Shown: piece after piece, positions 1 to 12,093 of the stretch
Layout: every line of letters begins with the position of its first letter
Numbering within the stretch: the stretch's first letter is position 1
NCBI GenBank assembly: GCA_017307505.1
Contig: JAFKEE010000029.1
Span: 124,001-188,000, forward strand
Reading direction: 5' to 3'
DNA length: 64,000 bases
Source: Acidobacteriota bacterium
GTDB lineage: Bacteria; Acidobacteriota; Terriglobia; Bryobacterales; Bryobacteraceae
The notes under the pieces: model-generated
What the model was told of the DNA's origin: nothing
Database searches by the model: none
Seen by the model: the letters and a program-made list of their open reading frames with translations, nothing else
Position numbers and translations under genes: made by a program

Positions 1-822
1 CGGCGTCGAGCCGTTCGCCTCCATCTGCAGGCTGCGGGCATGCGCCACCGTCACGCCTTTCATCCCCTTCAGACTGTTCAGCAGCACTCCGCTGAAATAC
101 TTCAGGTAGCGGAACGAACTCGGTCCTTCGAACAGCACCACCGCAAATTCATCGCTGAGCAGGTTGGCGTGCCGCGCGATCTCCAGGTCGCCGCCGTAGT
201 TCCGCACCCGGCTGACCAGGGCGAAGCTGCAGCGGGAGCGCTTTCCGTCCATGACCACATCGAACTCCGGCAGCTTCTTGCCCACCTGCGCAAAGCCGCC
301 CTCCCAGTAACTCAGCTTGCCCCAGCGCCGCTTAAACTCCGGACTGACCATTCGCACGATCCGCGCATCCAACCCGACCCCGGCCATACAAGCAAAGAAG
401 CGCGCCGGTTTCCCGGGAGCAGTCATCCGGCCCAGCGAGATCGTCGCCGGCTCCAACTCCTTGAATCGGGACGCGGCCCGCACCAGATGCCCGCCGATGC
501 CCGTTTCCATGCCCAGCACATTGGCCGTCCCGGCCGGCAGGATCGCCAGCGGAACCGGAGACCCGGCCATGCCCGCAATCACCTCATTGATCGTTCCGTC
601 TCCTCCAGCCACAAAAACGAGATTGGAACCCTCGTCGATGGCTTTCCGGGCGATGGGGCCGGCTGTATTGGGCCCCGTGGTCGGGCACAGCCGGATGGTT
701 CCGACATGCGGCTCCAGCAGACGCTGGGCCTCGGCGATCATCTGGGGACTGCGAAAAAGCTTTCCGGCGACGGGGTTGTAGACCAGGGAGGCCAAGGTTC
801 GAGATGCGTTGGGATCGGACAC
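1..822 (-). CDS. Diacylglycerol kinase family lipid kinase (3' end off window)
   Basis: Predicted ATP-dependent lipid kinase of the DagK/YegS fold, acting on diacylglycerol or a related lipid at the inner membrane. The frame starts at GTG 822 and stays open to base 1, so 274 codons are present and the C-terminus is missing. Seen: an N-terminal NPVAG at residues 16-20, the nucleotide-binding GGDGT at 73-77 followed by INEV, and PAGTANVLG at 96-104, all hallmarks of the catalytic domain. The first internal ATG would remove NPVAG, so GTG is preferred although no clear Shine-Dalgarno precedes it. It diverges from ligA with only 19 bp between the starts. The family call is secure; the lipid substrate is not known. 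Confidence 0.85.
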   Translation of the reverse strand, partial: MSDPNASRTLASLVYNPVAGKLFRSPQMIAEAQRLLEPHVGTIRLCPTTGPNTAGPIARKAIDEGSNLVFVAGGDGTINEVIAGMAGSPVPLAILPAGTANVLGMETGIGGHLVRAASRFKELEPATISLGRMTAPGKPARFFACMAGVGLDARIVRMVSPEFKRRWGKLSYWEGGFAQVGKKLPEFDVVMDGKRSRCSFALVSRVRNYGGDLEIARHANLLSDEFAVVLFEGPSSFRYLKYFSGVLLNSLKGMKGVTVAHARSLQMEANGSTP

Positions 823-838
823 GTAGTTACGATTATAG

Positions 839-3441
<2,603 letters not shown>

Positions 3442-3461
3442 CAGTACACGAGCTCTCAGCC

Positions 3462-4856
3462 ATGCACACTCCTCTCAGCCGCCGCTCCTTCGTCGCAGCC
3501 CTGCTCGCGGCGCCGTCGATCGCGAAGCAGAACCCCAACGACATCCGCGTGGAGAGTGTCAGCACGGAAGAGGAAAGCTACATCTACCGCACGCCGCTCA
3601 AGTTCGGCGGCACCGTCGTCGATCGCGTCACGCTCCTCAACGTCAAAGTGACGATCCGGAACCGCGCCGGTAAAACGGCCCAGGGCTTCGGCTCCATGCC
3701 GCTGGGCAACGTCTGGAGCTTCCCGTCCAAGACGCTCACCTACGACCAGACCCTCGCCGCCATGCGCGAGCTGGCCGTCAAGGCCCGCAAGGTGACGGCC
3801 GACTGCAAGGACTACGGCCACCCTGTCGAGCTGAACTACCTGATGGAGCCGGAATGGCTCAAGGCGGCGGGCAACGCGGTCCCCAAGCTCTGTGCCCTGG
3901 TCACCTGCAGCCCCTTTGATGCCGCCATTCACGATGCCTACGGCAAACTGAACGGCCGTTCGACCTATCACTGCTACACCCGCGAATTCCTTTCGGAAGA
4001 CCTGGGCCGCTACCTGGGCAAGGAATTCTCGGGCGAGTATCTGGAAAAATACGTCCTGCCCGATCCCAAGGCGCGCATGCCGCTCTACCACCTGGTGGGC
4101 GCGGTGGACCCCATCGTCGAATCGGACATCACGAAGAAGATCGGCGACGGCCTGCCCGAAACCCTGCCGGAATGGATCAACTACAACGGCCTGACGCACA
4201 TCAAAATCAAGCTCAATGGCGACGATCAGGCCTGGGATCGCGACCGCATCCTGAAGGTCGACCGCGTCGCCACCGAAAGCATGGCAAAGCGCGGCACGAA
4301 GCAGTGGTTCTACTCGCTCGATTTCAATGAGAAGTGCCCGAACGTGGCGTATTTGATGGCTGTGCTGCGCCAAGTGGAAGAGAAGTCGCCCGCCGGCTTT
4401 GCCCGCATCCAGTATGTGGAGCAGCCCACCGCCCGCGATCTGAAGACCCATCGGACGAACGTGATGCACGAGGCTTCGAAGCTACGTCCTGTGGTCATCG
4501 ACGAGTCGTTGACAGATCTGGAAAACCTCATGCTGGCCCGCGAAATGGGCTACACCGGAGCCGCCCTGAAAGCCTGCAAGGGCCAGGCCCAGGCGCTTTT
4601 GATGGCGGCGGCGGCCCAGAAGTGGAAGATGTTCCTCTGCGTCCAGGACCTCACCTGCCCCGGAGCCTCGCTCATCCACTCGGCCGGCCTGGCGGCCCAC
4701 GTCCCCGGAGTGGCTGCGATCGAAGCCAACGCAAGGCAGTACGTGCCGGTAGCCAACAAAGCGTGGGAAGCCAAATTCCCGGGGATCTTCGTGGTGAAAG
4801 ATGGCTACGTGAAGACGGGTACCCTGACAGGTGCCGGCCTGGGAGCCGTGGCATAG
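3462..4856 (+). CDS. Exported enolase-superfamily (mandelate racemase/muconate lactonizing-like) protein
   Basis: A 464-residue TIM-barrel enzyme of the enolase superfamily, which abstracts a proton alpha to a carboxylate. Seen: a Tat-like leader ([13 protein letters not shown]), a lid domain to about residue 130, then barrel residues in the expected order: Lys248 and Lys250 of the K-x-K motif, Asp287, Glu320, Asp347/Glu348, and Lys370 or Lys373. This pattern is closest to muconate-lactonizing or dipeptide-epimerase-type members. A twin-arginine leader on such an enzyme is unusual outside Acidobacteria and Planctomycetes and implies periplasmic action. It starts 20 bp after the DedA gene and may share its transcript. 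The actual substrate is unknown. Confidence 0.75.
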   Translation: MHTPLSRRSFVAALLAAPSIAKQNPNDIRVESVSTEEESYIYRTPLKFGGTVVDRVTLLNVKVTIRNRAGKTAQGFGSMPLGNVWSFPSKTLTYDQTLAAMRELAVKARKVTADCKDYGHPVELNYLMEPEWLKAAGNAVPKLCALVTCSPFDAAIHDAYGKLNGRSTYHCYTREFLSEDLGRYLGKEFSGEYLEKYVLPDPKARMPLYHLVGAVDPIVESDITKKIGDGLPETLPEWINYNGLTHIKIKLNGDDQAWDRDRILKVDRVATESMAKRGTKQWFYSLDFNEKCPNVAYLMAVLRQVEEKSPAGFARIQYVEQPTARDLKTHRTNVMHEASKLRPVVIDESLTDLENLMLAREMGYTGAALKACKGQAQALLMAAAAQKWKMFLCVQDLTCPGASLIHSAGLAAHVPGVAAIEANARQYVPVANKAWEAKFPGIFVVKDGYVKTGTLTGAGLGAVA

Positions 4857-5012
4857 CAGGCGAAGTGTGCGTCGCGCGGATGCTGAAGGCTGGCAATCTG
4901 CAGTACCGGTAAGAGCGAAATCATCCAAGCCCTCTGGTGTCACTCCCGAGGTGCGCGAGGGCGCCACGAAGGGCGCCTCGGCCCGCATCCAGTGTTAGCC
5001 ATCCAGCCGGGA

Positions 5013-5082
5013 ATCCGTGTGGATCCGTGTGAATCTGTGGCCAGTGAATGAGGGCCACAGATGGACACAGATCCACACGGAT
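5013..5082. repeat. 30-bp imperfect inverted repeat between convergent genes
   Basis: The left arm 5013-5042 and the right arm 5053-5082 match at 27 of 30 positions as reverse complements and enclose a 10-nt loop. It sits between the rightward enolase-superfamily gene and the leftward membrane-protein gene. A very long hairpin in a convergent intergenic space could terminate transcription in both directions or be a small repetitive element. There is no T-run at either side. The rest of 4857-5150 also holds a GC-rich bulged hairpin near 4943-4966 and no gene. Confidence 0.6.
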
Positions 5083-5150
5083 AGCTCAGCACCATCTGCC
5101 TTGAGTCACATACGCTAATAGCTGAAAGCTACGAACCGGCGCCTATCAGC

Positions 5151-6629
5151 TCACTGCTTCGCCGCGGCCGCGGCCGGCTGCCCCGGCTTCCTCACCTTCT
5201 CGTAATACCGCTGCACGAAATCCTGCAGATGCAGCGGCACTTCATCGCGGCTGATATCGCCGCCGGCCTCGGCATGGTTCGCCGACCGGTTCACATACGG
5301 CGTCTTCAGCTGCTGGTTCTTCGAATTGGTGACTTCCACCATCACTTCGCCCTGCAGATTCAGCGCCCGTTTCCCCAGCAGCTCACTGAGCTTGCCCATG
5401 GCTTCCTTCTGCTCCGCCAGTTCCGTATCTTTTTTGCCGTCCTGCTTGCCGATGCCGCTCTTTTCCTGATTATTCGGAACGTCCTGGTTGCTGCCCGCCT
5501 GGTTCGACTTCGCCTGCTGCGCATTGTCCGCGTCGCCGGGCTGCTCGCCAGGTTGTGAGGCATCCGGCTCACCCGGCTGGTTCGACTTGCCCTGCTGCGG
5601 TTGGCCCTTTTCGCCCTTCTGCTGACCCTGCGACTTCTGGTTCCCCTTGTTCGACGCGCTCTGCTGGTTGTCGCCCTTGTTCTCCATCTTGAGCTTGTCC
5701 ATCAGGTTCGCCATGGCGTCGCGCATCTTGTCCATCAGGCTCGAATCCTTCTGCTGCTTGTCGCCCGGCTTGGGCTGGGCAGCATTGGGATCCCCGGGCT
5801 TGCGAACATCCTGCGCGCCGGAGGGCGACTGGTTCTTATCGCCGCTGGCGTTCTCGCCCTCGTCCGAATTCTGGTCCTCGTTGTTCTGCCCGGCCGACTG
5901 CTTGTCGCCCTTCTGGCCTTGCGAGGTGGCTTTGTCCGGATCCTTCACATCCACGGAACGCAGCGACTCCTGCGTCATGTTGTCGCGTTCCATCACTTCC
6001 ACGCGCTCACTCTCGGGCAGCGTCAAAGAGAACGGTTCCGCCGGCATGCCCTTTTGTGCGAGTTCCTTGGGCGCATTTTTCGCCGGAGCCGGCACGCCTG
6101 TCAGAGTGTCGAACCGCACTTCCGCGATCGGAGCCCGCAGATCAAAGGTATGCAGCACGCCGTAACGCACGAAGAACATGGTGAGCGAAGCCAGCAGCAG
6201 CGCGGCCACCGGCCAGGCGCTGCGAGGCGTGCGCAGGGGGACGGCCAGACTGGCATCGACGCCGGCGGCCGTGGACTCTGCGGCCGCCTGGACCGCCTCT
6301 ACGAATTCGGGTTGAGCCCGGCCTGGCGTGGCGAAGTAGTGCGCGGTCGAGATCAGGTCCCGCAGGCCGAGTTCCCGGTCCACATTGCAGGCAACTTCAT
6401 ACTCGCCGGGCAGCTTTTTCCGGCTGCGCCACCAGCCAATGACCACCGTGAGGCCGACCAGCAGCACCGGCCAATACCAGTTGAGAATCTGAGTGCCCAC
6501 CAAAAGGAGGACGAGCAGCGCCCCGAGCCCGGCCACCAGCCCCCATCCGAAGTGCTCAAGCAGGATCTGCCACACGGTGCGGCGGCGGGCTTGGAGGATG
6601 AGTCTGGTGATGGCGGCGGTGTTTGTCAA
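5151..6629 (-). CDS. Membrane protein with long Gln/Lys/Asn/Gly-rich low-complexity region
   Basis: Not assignable to a characterised function. From the proposed TTG start (6629) it is 492 residues. Seen: two adjacent N-terminal membrane spans (about 25-65), a soluble segment with a DRELGLRDLISTA motif (about 85-97), a third span near 150-170, then about 200 residues of very Gln/Asn/Lys/Gly/Ser-rich sequence, an amphipathic helix and an Ala-rich tail. The opening resembles membrane proteins that sit beside MoxR/DUF58/BatA-type genes in other bacteria, but none of those is present here. The frame is open further upstream to 6746. TTG is chosen because the residues before it look non-coding; start confidence is low. 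Confidence 0.55.
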   Translation of the reverse strand: MTNTAAITRLILQARRRTVWQILLEHFGWGLVAGLGALLVLLLVGTQILNWYWPVLLVGLTVVIGWWRSRKKLPGEYEVACNVDRELGLRDLISTAHYFATPGRAQPEFVEAVQAAAESTAAGVDASLAVPLRTPRSAWPVAALLLASLTMFFVRYGVLHTFDLRAPIAEVRFDTLTGVPAPAKNAPKELAQKGMPAEPFSLTLPESERVEVMERDNMTQESLRSVDVKDPDKATSQGQKGDKQSAGQNNEDQNSDEGENASGDKNQSPSGAQDVRKPGDPNAAQPKPGDKQQKDSSLMDKMRDAMANLMDKLKMENKGDNQQSASNKGNQKSQGQQKGEKGQPQQGKSNQPGEPDASQPGEQPGDADNAQQAKSNQAGSNQDVPNNQEKSGIGKQDGKKDTELAEQKEAMGKLSELLGKRALNLQGEVMVEVTNSKNQQLKTPYVNRSANHAEAGGDISRDEVPLHLQDFVQRYYEKVRKPGQPAAAAAKQ

Positions 6630-6853
6630 TGGGTTGATTCTTATTATGACAGGGGGATGCGGTTCGTTGGGAGATAGACGTAGACCCGGCGAAATGGTGT
6701 CGAACCAGGGCCGCGTCTGCTGCAGCCGTGGCCGAAACGCAAGCACCCCGGCCCAGTCCCGGTCTTGCGATTCTCGATATCCACAAGGACTCCGCTCAGA
6801 TCCCGCTTACCGAGCGGAGCCAGCGAAACCGCGCGCGGGACGTCCACGCGTGG

Positions 6854-7186
6854 CTAAGCCGCACTCCTCGTCTCTGCCCTCTTGATCCACTTTGCGATTT
6901 CCCCCGAACTGGCGCCGATACTCAACAGTGACCGCACCAATAGATCGAGAGAAACCGAGCGATCCCCAGCTTCCATCTTCGCCACTCGCGACTGGCTCGA
7001 CCCCAGCAAACTGGCCAGGGCCGTTTGCGTGAGGCCACGCTTCTCTCTCAGTTGCTTTACGCCTGCGGCGAGTGCCAACTTCATTTCGATGAACTGGGCC
7101 TCTTCTGTGCTCAGTTCCAGGAAGCTGGCCGCATCGCCGACCGTCCAGCCGGAATTCTCAAGGCGCTTCTTTTTCTCGGAATTCAT
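6854..7186 (-). CDS. Antitoxin with XRE-type helix-turn-helix (HigA-like)
   Basis: A 110-residue DNA-binding antitoxin predicted to bind and neutralise the toxin encoded just upstream and to repress the pair. Seen: an HTH_3/XRE domain at about residues 40-90, with LREKRGLTQTALASLLGSSQ giving the first three helices and SRVAKMEAG the recognition-helix end. The N-terminal 30 residues likely contact the toxin. The ATG at 7186 is preceded by AGGGAGAGG and overlaps the toxin stop codon by 4 bp, so the two are translationally coupled in the toxin-first order of higBA systems. Confidence 0.85.
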   Translation of the reverse strand: MNSEKKKRLENSGWTVGDAASFLELSTEEAQFIEMKLALAAGVKQLREKRGLTQTALASLLGSSQSRVAKMEAGDRSVSLDLLVRSLLSIGASSGEIAKWIKRAETRSAA

Positions 7187-7539
7187 GGCCTCTCCCTGTT
7201 GGCCGCCGTTTTCACAAAGGCAGCCAAACGCTTTGTGCACACTTCCATCACCCGCGAGGGAGTCGACTGAGTCTTCTTGCTAAAGACCTCCAGAATCACG
7301 ATCGCATCCTCCGCAACATGGTAGACAATTCGCCACGAATGCTCACGAGCCGAAACCCTCAATTCATGGCAGTTCGCACCGATGGCAGGCATCGGCCTCG
7401 ACTGCGGCAGTCCCAGGACCTCCCCCTGCTGAAGGCGCCGAAGCAACAGACCAGCCTCCAACCGCGCCGTCTGGCTGAAAGGCGGTGTCTTCACCTCCCC
7501 TTTCAGCCACACAATCGGTTTGTCGGGTTGTTGCCGCAC
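7183..7539 (-). CDS. RelE/ParE-superfamily toxin, phage Gp49/HigB-like
   Basis: A 118-residue predicted ribosome-dependent mRNA interferase of the HigB/Gp49 (DUF891) type. Seen: the family-typical KTPPFS near the N-terminus, GLLLRRLQQGE at about 30-40, a Pro-Met-Pro-x-Ile-Gly turn, CHELRV, WRIVYHV and VFSKKTQSTP, which form the RelE-like sheet with conserved basic residues. The start is GTG 7539 with no Shine-Dalgarno. It lies 7 nt from the palindrome at 7547-7564, so transcripts may start very close to the codon. An internal GTG nine codons later is an alternative. It is followed by the overlapping antitoxin gene. Confidence 0.82.
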   Translation of the reverse strand: MRQQPDKPIVWLKGEVKTPPFSQTARLEAGLLLRRLQQGEVLGLPQSRPMPAIGANCHELRVSAREHSWRIVYHVAEDAIVILEVFSKKTQSTPSRVMEVCTKRLAAFVKTAANRERP

Positions 7540-7546
7540 GGCTCAA

Positions 7547-7564
7547 TATGTCCAATATGACATA
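7547..7564. promoter_or_regulatory. Palindromic candidate operator of the toxin-antitoxin pair
   Basis: A perfect 6-bp inverted repeat, TATGTC and GACATA, separated by CAATAT, lies 7 bp upstream of the toxin start codon. HigA-type antitoxins typically bind such palindromes overlapping their own promoter. The position fits autoregulation, but no binding is shown. Confidence 0.5.
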
Positions 7565-7753
7565 ATCCAGACCCGTCCAGGAACCCGTTCTCAAGACCCC
7601 TGACCAGTGCCTTCTCTACCTCAAGCCTTCCCCGGAGCGAACACTTCTCCGCCAAAATCCGCCACAGAAACCGCTCAGCAAAGCCCACCCTTCCCGGGAT
7701 TCCATTGCCCGCCCCCCATCCCTGTGCTATCTTCGGGTCTCCCCCAGGAACCC

Positions 7754-8332
7754 ATGCTTCGCCCCATCACATTCTGCTTCGCCACCTGCCTCCTCGTCAT
7801 CGCACCCATTGCCTTGCCGGCCGATGACGTCAAGTTCGACTACCGGGTCCTCTCCACCACCAAAACTTCGACCATGGAAAAGGAGATGAATGAGGCGGCC
7901 GACGCCGGCTTCACCTTTTCGAGCGCGATGGGCGGCGAAACCGCGGTCGGCGGCAAAGAGGTCGTGGTGGTGATGGCCAAGGAAGACAAGGCCACCCCCG
8001 CCACAAAACGCGTCTACCGATTGCTGGCCACCAGCAAAACCTCGACGATGCAGAAAGAGATGCAGGCCCTCGGCGACGAAGGGTTCGAGTACAAAGGTCA
8101 GACGGTCTTCGAATCCAGCTTCGGCGGCCGTGATGTTGTCGTCATCATGGAACGAGCCGCAACTGGAGACTCGGCCAAGATCCAGTACCGTCTGCTCTCG
8201 ACGGCGAAAACCTCCACGATGCAAAAGGAACTGCGCGAGGCCGGAGACGCGGGCTTTATCCTGTTGGGTATGACGGTAGGCAAGACGTCGTTCGGCGGCG
8301 CCGAACTGGTGAGCATTCTCAGAAAGAAGTGA
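7754..8332 (+). CDS. Exported protein with three tandem ~58-residue repeats
   Basis: Function unknown. A 192-residue protein with a signal peptide (hydrophobic core about 5-22, cleavage likely after LPA). The mature part is three copies of one unit at about 30-75, 88-133 and 145-190. Each copy reads YR(V/L)L, then KTSTM(E/Q)KE(M/L), then a D-(A/E)-GF turn, then a Gly-Gly turn before a short hydrophobic strand. The alternation of strand, helix and strand recalls DUF4177-like modules, though that is only an analogy. The ATG at 7754 follows an AGGA motif and leaves a proper leader. It faces the TonB receptor gene convergently. Confidence 0.75.
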   Translation: MLRPITFCFATCLLVIAPIALPADDVKFDYRVLSTTKTSTMEKEMNEAADAGFTFSSAMGGETAVGGKEVVVVMAKEDKATPATKRVYRLLATSKTSTMQKEMQALGDEGFEYKGQTVFESSFGGRDVVVIMERAATGDSAKIQYRLLSTAKTSTMQKELREAGDAGFILLGMTVGKTSFGGAELVSILRKK

Positions 8333-8389
8333 TCCAGGCCGGCCGCAACAAGCGCCGACCATAAGTGGGCAATCTCCACTTCAAAGAAC

Positions 8390-8416
8390 CCGGGGACCGC
8401 ACCACGCGGCCCCCGG
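8390..8416. terminator. Candidate bidirectional terminator hairpin
   Basis: An 11-bp stem with one mismatch (arms 8390-8400 and 8406-8416) and a 5-nt loop lies between the convergent repeat-protein and TonB-receptor genes. It has no T-tract, so intrinsic activity is uncertain. Confidence 0.45.
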
Positions 8417-8424
8417 CTCCCGAA

Positions 8425-11400
8425 CTAAAACACCAACCGGGCCCCAATCCGGAACATCCGTCCCGCATAGTTCCCATACTGCCCGGTGTTGTTCGCATCC
8501 ATCGCCGTCGCTGCCGTCTTCGGACGGAACGTCCGGCTGTTCGCCAGGTAATCCCACACGCCGGAGGCACGCGAGTTGGGATTCAGGAAGAACAACGGAT
8601 GGTTCAGGATGTTAAACGCATCGGCCCGCAGTTGCAGAGAGACCTTGCCGTCCTTCAGGAACCGGAACGTCTTGCTGCCGGAGAGGTCCAGCGTCGTCGT
8701 CGTAGGCGACCGCGCATCCCCCAGCGTCCGCGGAGTGTTGCCGATCACCGGCGCCGCTTCCGTCCCCGGCACGACAAAGGCGTTCGGGTCGAAATACGAC
8801 CGGCGGAACGGATCCTCGCGCCAGGTCGGGGTAATCGCCGCGGCGCCCAGCACACGGTCCGGCCGCACACTCCAGCCGTCATTGCCAGACCCGCCGGTCT
8901 TCGATTCCCACCACGCGTTGTTGCCCAGGTAAACCACGCCCGGCCAGCCGCTCTGCCGCGTCATCGTGCCAGCCAGGACATACCCGCCCACCAGGTAGTC
9001 CATCCAGCCCGGCATCGTCCCCAGCAGCGCCTTGCCCTTACCCACCGGCAGATCGTAGCTGAACGAAGCGCGGAACTTGTGGGTCATGTCGAAGTTGGAG
9101 ACCGCCCGTTCCCGGGCCTGCGTCTGCTGGGAGGTCGAACCGAAGATGTCGTTCCCCGAAGGAGCCCCATCGTCGATCGATTTCGAGAAGCTGTAGCTGG
9201 ACAGGAAGGTCAGCCCCGCCGAAAAGCGCTTCTGCAAGCCAACATTCAAACCGTGGTAAGTGGAGTTGCCGGAACGGTCATAATCCGCGCCAATCCGCGT
9301 GTTGAACCAGTTCTGGAACGGCCGCAGCGACATGATCCGCGTCCCCGGCATCACCGCCCCGGAACTGGACTTGAGCTGCAACGGGTTGTAGCTCGTGCTC
9401 TGTGAGGCGAAATCCAGACCGGCGGCCACCAGCGGCGCCGTCTGCGCCAGCGGCACGGCGTTCAGGCCCCAGGGCTGCGCGTACAGGTGCGTGCCCTTCG
9501 ATCCGTCGTAGCCGATCTCCAGCGACAGGCTGTTGCGCAGCAGGAACTGCAGGCCTGCGTTCCAGCGGTCCACGCGCGGCATGGCGCTATTCTGCGGGAT
9601 ATACGAGAACGCGAACGAATTCGTGTCATTCATATAGAAGATCGGATCGCGCGGAAGATCGCGCGGCGCCGGCAGCGGCCCGATCGGATTCGTGATCAGG
9701 TTGACCGGCCCCGGATTGACGCCGCCCAGCCCCAGCGAGGAGTTGATGACACTCGCATTCACATTGGCATCGGGATAGAGGCCATTGCCGTAGCCGGTGA
9801 TCGGCGCGCGGAGCATGGAATAGGAACCGCGCCATACCATCCACGGCTTTGCTGCATAGGCCAGGCCCACGCGAGGCTGGAAGCCCGAATAATTCGTCGG
9901 CCAAAGCCCGCGCTGCCGCCCCTGCGTGCCGGCCCAGACGTACGCGCCCGTCACGTCCCGGCCGTTGATCTGCCCGGCCAGTGTTGGATCGAACCAGCCC
10001 TGGCGGTCGTACTTCTCCGTGCGGGGCGTCTCCACATCCCACCGCACACCCAGATTCAGCGTCAGCTTCCGGGTCAGCTTCCAGTCATCCTGGAAATACA
10101 ACGCCACATACTTCCAGCGATAATAGGCGTTGCTCTGCTTGCCCTGGAACGTATAGCTGGCCAGCGAGCCCAGCATCAGGCCGGCGAGTTGATTCGGCAC
10201 CCCGTTGATGCTGCCCGTGTTCGGCGTGACCTGCCCGCTGAAGCTGTAATTGCCGCCGGTGAGGCCCGCGTAGGAAATACGGTTCATCTGGATGTTGCGG
10301 AACTCTCCGCCCATCTTGAAGGAATGCGCCCCGCGGATCCAATTGATGTCCGACCCGACCCCGAAGTTGACGTCGAGCGTCCGGCCCTCCCCGCTGGTGC
10401 CGCGGCCGAGGATCTGCGGGAACCCCGTGCCGGCGACGGCCGGCAGCAGGCCCATCTCCTTGCCCCAATCCTTCGAGATCGCCGCCGCGTTCGGACCACG
10501 GAAGGCGTCGCCCCGCGAGTAGGTCACACGAGTCTCGTTGGAAACGCTCGGCGAAAAGATGTGGTTGAAGGTCAGCCCGGTGTTGTAGGTCGTGATGGTG
10601 TCCTGGACAATCGGGTCGCCGGGATCGGCCGGGCCGCCCCAGTCATAGCGCGTCCCCGTGACCGGAGCCACGGAATACCGGAACGCCACCCGATCCTGCG
10701 ATCCAAGCAATTGGTCGATCTTGAAGCTGTACCGGTTGTCGACGCTCTCCACTCCTCGGATGTAGATCGCATTGTTTCCGTCGATGTCGTACAACCCGTC
10801 GGGGCGAAGCCAGTGGATATAGGCCGTGTCCTTGCCCGGAGTGAACGGGTACAGGGTCTTGATCAGGCTCTGGGCCAGCGGATTCTTGGCCAACTGCCGG
10901 CTCAGATCGTTGCCGGGCACGATCGGCCGGTCCGCAACCGGCAGTTCCGGCCCCACGGGGAACCCGTCGGCGTTCAAACCGTAGTGATAGCGCAGCGAAT
11001 TGGTCCGGATCGGGGACGCGATGGCCGCGTCGATGTTGGTCGACCGCAGGGTAGGATCCAGGAAGTCGTATAAATTGTTGAAGTTGCCGGCAAGCTCGTC
11101 CGCGGTGGGCAGCCGCGCGCGGGACGCTCCAATCTTCAGCCGCTGCCGCTGGGGCTCTCCGCTGGCATAGAAAAACGTCTTGTTGCGGCCATCGTAGATT
11201 TTGGGGATGATCACCGGACCGCCAATGGCGCCGGCATAGGCACTGTACCGCGCGGTAGGGTCGAAGGCCGAACCCAGGAACCTCGTCTGAAGGAAAGGTT
11301 GCGTGTGGGTCCAGTTGCCCGTCCCATGCAGCGCGTTGGTGCCCGACTTCGTCGCCTGGTTGATGATGCCGCCGGTCGTCCGGCCATACTGCGCCGGAAC

Positions 11401-12093
11401 TCCGTTCGCCTGGATGGAGACTTCCTGGACGGTATCGGCCGAGAAAGTGATCAGGGCACGCGGGTTGCCCGCTGAGGTAATGTCCGAGCCATCCACCAGA
11501 ATCGACCCGCCGCCCGGCCGGCCGCCGCCCACGGTAATGGATCCACCCGGCGAAACCGCCTGGGTGTAAATACCCGGCATCTCGCTCTGGACACCGCCGT
11601 TATACTGCGGATCGCCCTGCGAACCCGGAGTCAGCAGGATCGCCGACAACGCGCTGCGGTCCTGGAAGGGAAGATCGACCAGGATCCGGTTTTCCACAGT
11701 TGTCGTCACCGCGGCGGAACCTGGATTGATCAGCGGAGCCTCCCCGCTGACGCTGATGCTCTCGGTGACGGCGCCCAGCTGCAGCGCAAAATTCTGGGTG
11801 GTCGTCTGGGCGACCAGCACTTCCACGCCAGTGGCCAGCGCCGACTTGAACCCCGACATCGACACTTTCAGCTCATACCGGCCCGGCGGCAATGCGGCGA
11901 AACTGTAATTGCCGGTAGAGGTGCTTTCCGTTTTGACCGTGCGATTGCTGCCCAAGTCGCGGGCCTCAATGACGGCTCCGCCGACGATGGCTCCGCTTCC
12001 ATCTGTGACGGAACCGGTGATCGTCCCGCTACTGCTTTGCGCTAACAGGGAGCAAACGCTGGCAAACAGGAGAAATGCGACTTGGCGATACAC
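8425..12093 (-). CDS. Oar-like TonB-dependent outer-membrane receptor
   Basis: A 1222-residue outer-membrane protein of the Oar/carboxypeptidase-regulatory-domain class that acidobacteria carry in many copies, thought to import oligomeric substrates with TonB energy. Seen: signal peptide 1-19 (MYRQVAFLLFASVCSLLAQ), a carboxypeptidase-like beta-sandwich at about 22-105 (GTITGSVTDGSG to GRYELKVSM), a plug domain at about 110-250, a long beta-barrel with many aromatic strand ends, and a C-terminal phenylalanine expected of BAM-assembled barrels. The GTG at 12093 sits 8 nt after AAGGAG, a strong ribosome site that decides the start. It diverges from the winged-helix-like gene at 12299. The ligand is unknown. 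Confidence 0.9.
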   Translation of the reverse strand: MYRQVAFLLFASVCSLLAQSSSGTITGSVTDGSGAIVGGAVIEARDLGSNRTVKTESTSTGNYSFAALPPGRYELKVSMSGFKSALATGVEVLVAQTTTQNFALQLGAVTESISVSGEAPLINPGSAAVTTTVENRILVDLPFQDRSALSAILLTPGSQGDPQYNGGVQSEMPGIYTQAVSPGGSITVGGGRPGGGSILVDGSDITSAGNPRALITFSADTVQEVSIQANGVPAQYGRTTGGIINQATKSGTNALHGTGNWTHTQPFLQTRFLGSAFDPTARYSAYAGAIGGPVIIPKIYDGRNKTFFYASGEPQRQRLKIGASRARLPTADELAGNFNNLYDFLDPTLRSTNIDAAIASPIRTNSLRYHYGLNADGFPVGPELPVADRPIVPGNDLSRQLAKNPLAQSLIKTLYPFTPGKDTAYIHWLRPDGLYDIDGNNAIYIRGVESVDNRYSFKIDQLLGSQDRVAFRYSVAPVTGTRYDWGGPADPGDPIVQDTITTYNTGLTFNHIFSPSVSNETRVTYSRGDAFRGPNAAAISKDWGKEMGLLPAVAGTGFPQILGRGTSGEGRTLDVNFGVGSDINWIRGAHSFKMGGEFRNIQMNRISYAGLTGGNYSFSGQVTPNTGSINGVPNQLAGLMLGSLASYTFQGKQSNAYYRWKYVALYFQDDWKLTRKLTLNLGVRWDVETPRTEKYDRQGWFDPTLAGQINGRDVTGAYVWAGTQGRQRGLWPTNYSGFQPRVGLAYAAKPWMVWRGSYSMLRAPITGYGNGLYPDANVNASVINSSLGLGGVNPGPVNLITNPIGPLPAPRDLPRDPIFYMNDTNSFAFSYIPQNSAMPRVDRWNAGLQFLLRNSLSLEIGYDGSKGTHLYAQPWGLNAVPLAQTAPLVAAGLDFASQSTSYNPLQLKSSSGAVMPGTRIMSLRPFQNWFNTRIGADYDRSGNSTYHGLNVGLQKRFSAGLTFLSSYSFSKSIDDGAPSGNDIFGSTSQQTQARERAVSNFDMTHKFRASFSYDLPVGKGKALLGTMPGWMDYLVGGYVLAGTMTRQSGWPGVVYLGNNAWWESKTGGSGNDGWSVRPDRVLGAAAITPTWREDPFRRSYFDPNAFVVPGTEAAPVIGNTPRTLGDARSPTTTTLDLSGSKTFRFLKDGKVSLQLRADAFNILNHPLFFLNPNSRASGVWDYLANSRTFRPKTAATAMDANNTGQYGNYAGRMFRIGARLVF

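Noticed and set aside
9487-11073. Plus-strand frame (528 codons) inside the TonB receptor
   Set aside because: Shadow of the Oar-like coding sequence; Arg/Pro-rich and without motifs.
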